Shown piece after piece: positions 60,676 through 64,000 of a DNA stretch of 64,000 bases. The notes beneath the pieces were generated by a model. The model did no database searches, had not been told where the DNA came from, and worked only from the letters and a program-made list of their open reading frames with translations. This DNA comes from Diplocarpon mali (lineage: Eukaryota > Ascomycota > Leotiomycetes > Helotiales > Drepanopezizaceae), in assembly GCA_024741835.1 (NCBI GenBank), contig JAENRP010000032.1:149200-213199 (forward strand). Reading direction: 5' to 3'. Position 1 is the first letter of the stretch; each line of letters begins with the position of its first letter. The translations under genes and the position numbers were made by a program.

Positions 60676-61302
60676 CTAAGTCTCCACCTTTTTGGCATCT
60701 TCCCTCAAGCCCGTAAAAACCACGTCGCAGGCATCCATATCCCCGGCATCTACCTTCTCGCCACCAAGCTCCTTCACTAGCACATCCATGCTCGGCTGGT
60801 AGTTTCTACAAGCAGAGCTCAGCGCATAAACTGCCTTCCTCCTCACGGCCTCGCTCTCTTGCTTTCCCGTTGCCAACGCCACTAACGGAGCAATGCCTCC
60901 CTCCTTTAGCAGCTGATCCTGGCTAGTCTCGTTATTCTGCACCGCTGTTCCCACGCACCACGCCGCCATCTTACGAATCTCGCTTTCGGGGTGCGAGAGG
61001 CACGAGAGCAAAGGTGTCCAGAGAGCTAGGGGAGAGAGATTGTTGGCGTTGTCGAGGTTTTCAATAAGTTGCTCGAAGTTGTCGAAAGCGACTAGCTTAT
61101 CATCCAAGGTGATTGAAGGGTCTGAAGACAGAATCGCAGTCATGGACAGCTTCATGAGGTCCGCGTCGCTAGGGCCGCCGAAGAGCGCGGACATGGCTTC
61201 GGGGCTTATGGTTGATGTTGGCGCTGGGGCGGAAGGGTCCGAGGCGCTGGCAGAGGAGTTTTCGACGCTCCATTTCAAAAGGGTGGACATGTTTGGATCC
61301 AT
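60676..61302 (-). CDS. FES1: Hsp70 nucleotide exchange factor FES1
   Basis: Single exon, 208 residues, about the usual length in filamentous ascomycetes (yeast Fes1 is 290). Fes1 (HspBP1/Sil1-like) drives ADP release from cytosolic Hsp70 so that misfolded substrates are let go and degraded. It starts [17 protein letters not shown], the conserved N-terminal motif. The body is armadillo-like: [80 protein letters not shown] and [20 protein letters not shown], a clear HspBP1-type core. The first Met is the family start. Upstream, a cluster of TTC/GAA half-sites (61498-61521) might be a heat-shock element and a TCACGTGA lies at 61705-61712; both are sequence resemblance only. Confidence 0.94.
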   Translation of the reverse strand: MDPNMSTLLKWSVENSSASASDPSAPAPTSTISPEAMSALFGGPSDADLMKLSMTAILSSDPSITLDDKLVAFDNFEQLIENLDNANNLSPLALWTPLLSCLSHPESEIRKMAAWCVGTAVQNNETSQDQLLKEGGIAPLVALATGKQESEAVRRKAVYALSSACRNYQPSMDVLVKELGGEKVDAGDMDACDVVFTGLREDAKKVET

Positions 61303-61853
61303 GGCTGTAGCGGTGCTTGTTATGATATCTTATGCAGAAGGATTGTGATTGCTGGATGTGGTAGTTTTGCTTAGTTGGTTTGTTTGGGGGCAATTGAGGC
61401 CGGATAATGATTAATTTGCGCTTATGAGAGAGAAACGTTGAAGTATCTCGTGGATAGGTTGAGGCGGTTCGAGTCACATTGGACTTGCCTAAGTACAATT
61501 CGAATTCCTTCGAAATGCTTCCAGTTGCAAATTCAGGACGGAGCGGGTCAACATTCTCCCGGCGGCCGCTGACGTTCAGGCTCAACTGTTCAAGACCACC
61601 TCTCTGAAGAAGTTAAAGAGGGACAGGAACATCGATCAGGATGAAACCTACGATCCGTGTCTAGCAACCATTAACAGCTACACCAGTCTCCGAAAAGTGC
61701 TTTATCACGTGACAACGGACGATTGAGATCTCAACCATGGTTCACATAAGCCACAGATTTTGAGGGCGTAAATGATCCGCAATAATATGTATGGTGGCGC
61801 TTCAGGTTGCAGGGGGGGCATGATACTCGTGGACCATTTGTCGGCGGCTCAAG
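61303..61853. promoter_or_regulatory. FES1 upstream region
   Basis: Contains the FES1 promoter and the 3' flank of the next minus-strand ORF. TTCGAATTCCTTCGAA near 61498-61514 contains several TTC/GAA units, loosely resembling a heat-shock element although spacing is not canonical. TCACGTGA (61705-61712) is an E-box of the Cbf1/USF type. No ORF. Confidence 0.4.
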
Positions 61854-62486
61854 TCACGTGACACAATCTACCCCACCAACAACTGCCCCGCCATAACGGC
61901 CGCGCGAGTTGCTAGACGAGGCGCCGTAGACGTAACTGTCGGCGATCGATCGTTCTTGGAGCCGATCCCAAGCCCATAACCGCGGTGGCTGGATTGGAGT
62001 ATTTTCCACTTGCCTCCTCCAACTACGCAAGCCAGCGATATCAGGAGCAAGAGACGCGAAGTGCCTGCTTGGTGGCGTGAGTAAATACAGTCCCTGCCTA
62101 GGTCTCTTAGGTATCTTCGATGGCGGCGGCAGAGGTGTGTTGACGCGCGTTGACGCGCGTTTGACTGCGCGACCGAACACAACATCGGGATTGTTCTGAA
62201 GTTGCCCTGGCGGCATCTGAATCGGAGCGTTGGCTACCGAAGAGTCGGCGCAGTAGGTTTCGCTTGTCAAGGGCACCTCAGAGCTCCCCTCGAGCGTCGT
62301 GTCGAGGTAACTTGCGGTGTACGAGCAGTTGGATGATCCGAGCTGGGCAGGTTGGACTTGACGAGAAGAGACGATGTTGCTCTCCTGATCTCCGCCGCGT
62401 CGTCCATGGGGAAACAGGCAGGATAGAAATGTGAAGACCGAATTCCGTGCTTTGCTACCAATGGGCGCGTTCATTGGCAACTGCAA
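61854..62486 (-). CDS. Hypothetical protein, 210 residues
   Basis: Open from ATG at 62486 (a second ATG four codons on, at 62474) to TGA at 61854. I do not recognise it. The N-terminal part has a short hydrophobic stretch (SVFTFLSCLFPHG), then a polar Ser/Gln region, a Pro-rich basic stretch (NTPLPPPSKIPKRPRQGLYL), and a segment with RLWAWDRLQERS near the C-terminus. The mix of Trp, Tyr and charged residues and the lack of repeat shadows suggest real coding, but no domain supports this. It shares its promoter region with actin. A tandem TTGACGCGCG is seen in the coding sequence at about 62138-62160. Confidence 0.42.
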   Translation of the reverse strand: MQLPMNAPIGSKARNSVFTFLSCLFPHGRRGGDQESNIVSSRQVQPAQLGSSNCSYTASYLDTTLEGSSEVPLTSETYCADSSVANAPIQMPPGQLQNNPDVVFGRAVKRASTRVNTPLPPPSKIPKRPRQGLYLLTPPSRHFASLAPDIAGLRSWRRQVENTPIQPPRLWAWDRLQERSIADSYVYGASSSNSRGRYGGAVVGGVDCVT

Positions 62487-62931
62487 AAGGCACTGCCACT
62501 GCCATTACCACTGCCACCCACGTATACTGAGGGTACCGAAGGGTAAGGTAAGGAAGTTCCAGGTTCGCCATTTCGGGCCGCTGCTATAACTCGTACCCCT
62601 CGATCTCGGCCTCAACCGCGGGGAATGCAGATCCGTGAGTCCCGCGGTTCCACTTAAAGCGGCACTATCTTTCAACCAATCGACCCTCAACAACGCAGTT
62701 GCGGCCCACACAACCTCACAATTGATATCCACCGTCTCTACCCTCCTCGATCAACTTTGCCTCCCATCCGTCAAGAACTTACATCTCCTCCATTCCCCCC
62801 CCCCGACCACGATCATCGCCTCGTTGTCTTCCATCTCCACCCCGATCCTCTCGACTTCATCGTCGTGAGAAGTACACACCGCTTTCTTCTACCAAATTCT
62901 CTTATTTGACGCTCGGTTGTAATCAGCAGCC
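62487..62931 (+). promoter_or_regulatory. Actin promoter and 5' leader
   Basis: 445 bp upstream of the actin ATG. CCAAT at 62676-62680, a long CT-rich stretch from about 62730 to 62850 with a C10 run at 62795-62804, then AT-rich leader to CAGCAGCC just before the ATG. CT-rich leaders are usual for highly expressed fungal genes. It may also drive the minus-strand ORF at 61854-62486. Confidence 0.6.
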
Positions 62932-64000
62932 ATGGAGGGTAAGCAGACCTCCTTTCTCCAATCCCATCGATATGATATGGCCTACCAGCGCGCAAGCTGG
63001 CTCTACCATGTAGCTGTAGCTAACACTGCTTGCCATGTACAGAAGAAGTCGCAGCCCTCGTCATTGACAATGGGTAAGCTCGTATCCCTTCAGCGGCCCA
63101 GCTTTGAGAAGCTACTGTTGACCCCTCTTCGTCGATCCTCCGAGACTGATAGAATCGGTATTCGACTACAACGTACGATTGAGATTTGGAGCTGACGGCT
63201 TGTATAGTTCAGGAATGTGCAAGGCCGGTTTCGCCGGTGATGATGCTCCTCGAGCCGTATTCCGTAAGTCCTCACCCCCTGCTACAACTATGGCCTGTCG
63301 CAACCCATAAAGCTCCACGCATCTACAAGTCACTGGTCTTGAGGCCACTCATGGCTAACGTCATCTTTAGCATCTATTGTCGGTCGTCCTCGCCACCATG
63401 GGTAAGGCCTCCTGACCCCGCTATTTCCCCTCTGCTGGGGTACATGAATTTGCAACTGATAGAGGATTGTAGCATCATGATTGGTATGGGTCAAAAGGAC
63501 TCGTACGTCGGTGACGAGGCACAGTCCAAGCGTGGTATTCTCACCCTGAGATATCCCATTGAGCACGGTGTCGTCACCAACTGGGATGACATGGAGAAGA
63601 TTTGGCATCACACTTTCTACAATGAGCTGCGTGTAGCCCCTGAGGAGCACCCAGTTCTCTTGACCGAAGCCCCAATCAACCCGAAGTCGAACAGAGAGAA
63701 GATGACCCAGATCGTCTTCGAGACTTTCAACGCCCCCGCCTTCTATGTCTCTATCCAGGCAGTTCTCTCCCTCTACGCTTCCGGCCGTACCACTGGTATC
63801 GTTCTCGATTCCGGTGACGGAGTCACCCACGTTGTTCCCATCTACGAAGGTTTCTCTCTTCCCCACGCCATTGCTCGGGTTGATATGGCTGGTCGTGATC
63901 TGACCGATTACCTCATGAAAATCTTGGCTGAGCGTGGTTACACTTTCTCCACCACTGCCGAACGAGAAATCGTCCGTGACATCAAGGAGAAGCTCTGCTA
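62932..64000 (+). CDS. act1: Actin, 5' part (runs off the right edge)
   Basis: Five exons seen: 62932-62938 (7 nt), 63043-63073, 63208-63263, 63371-63401 and 63473 to beyond 64000. Introns begin GTAAGC, GTAAGC, GTAAGT and GTAAGG and end CAG or TAG. The joined frame gives [20 protein letters not shown] at the N-terminus, then [40 protein letters not shown] and [20 protein letters not shown], the invariant actin nucleotide-binding and DNase-loop sequence. The window ends at KEKLCY, about residue 220 of the expected 375. Clustering of four small introns in the first tenth of the gene is typical of filamentous ascomycete actin. Actin forms the microfilaments for polarised growth, endocytosis and cytokinesis. 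The C-terminal part is not in view. Confidence 0.97.

Noticed and set aside
1..64000. Search for rRNA, tRNA and CRISPR arrays
   Set aside because: No rRNA stretch, no convincing tRNA T-loop with matching arms, and no spaced direct repeats; none would be expected for CRISPR in a fungus.

Overview
The window is nuclear DNA of a filamentous ascomycete (Pezizomycotina; a Leotiomycete-like fungus is my guess, not proven). The genes have short GT/AG introns. The protein set is typical of such fungi: actin, GPI13, VPS68, KNR4/SMI1, FES1 and mitochondrial uL5. The transposons carry the decay pattern of repeat-induced point mutation (RIP).

Layout. 1-8218 is very GC-rich, low-complexity DNA with homopolymer and short tandem runs, and I can support no gene in it. 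8219-10644 holds two small Tc1/mariner remnants, each keeping the C-terminal end of a transposase. 10645-35455 is an extremely AT-rich nest of dead Ty1/copia-order retrotransposons. An outer element (11155-26408, TSD CATAT, 172-bp LTRs) was split by an 8.06-kb element A (15771-23827, reverse orientation, TSD TATAR, 299-bp LTRs). A second copy of that family, element B (27416-35455, forward, TSD AAAAC), lies 3.6 kb away, so A and B form a giant inverted repeat. All three are full of stops at former Trp/Gln/Arg codons.

In the roughly 1-kb strip of ordinary DNA between the outer element and element B sits a small three-exon gene (26800-27235). It predicts a 79-residue secreted protein with six cysteines, and it looks untouched by RIP. 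This effector-like gene is the most interesting item in the window.

35461-41564 is gene-poor. It holds an un-RIPed solo LTR related to the outer element (41070-41235) and a paired CACGTG site. A decayed membrane-protein pseudogene follows at 41565-41870.

42210-64000 is normal housekeeping gene space: GPI13 (-), VPS68 (-), KNR4/SMI1 (-), a lysine-rich basic protein (+), a ubiquitin-specific protease with a CaaX-like tail (-), mitochondrial uL5m (+), FES1 (-), an unknown ORF (-), and the first half of actin (+), which runs off the right edge. Themes are secretory/cell-wall function (GPI13, VPS68, KNR4, actin) and protein homeostasis (USP, FES1), but neighbouring eukaryotic genes need not share a pathway. 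All exon models were built by hand from splice signals, reading frame and remembered family patterns; no search was run.
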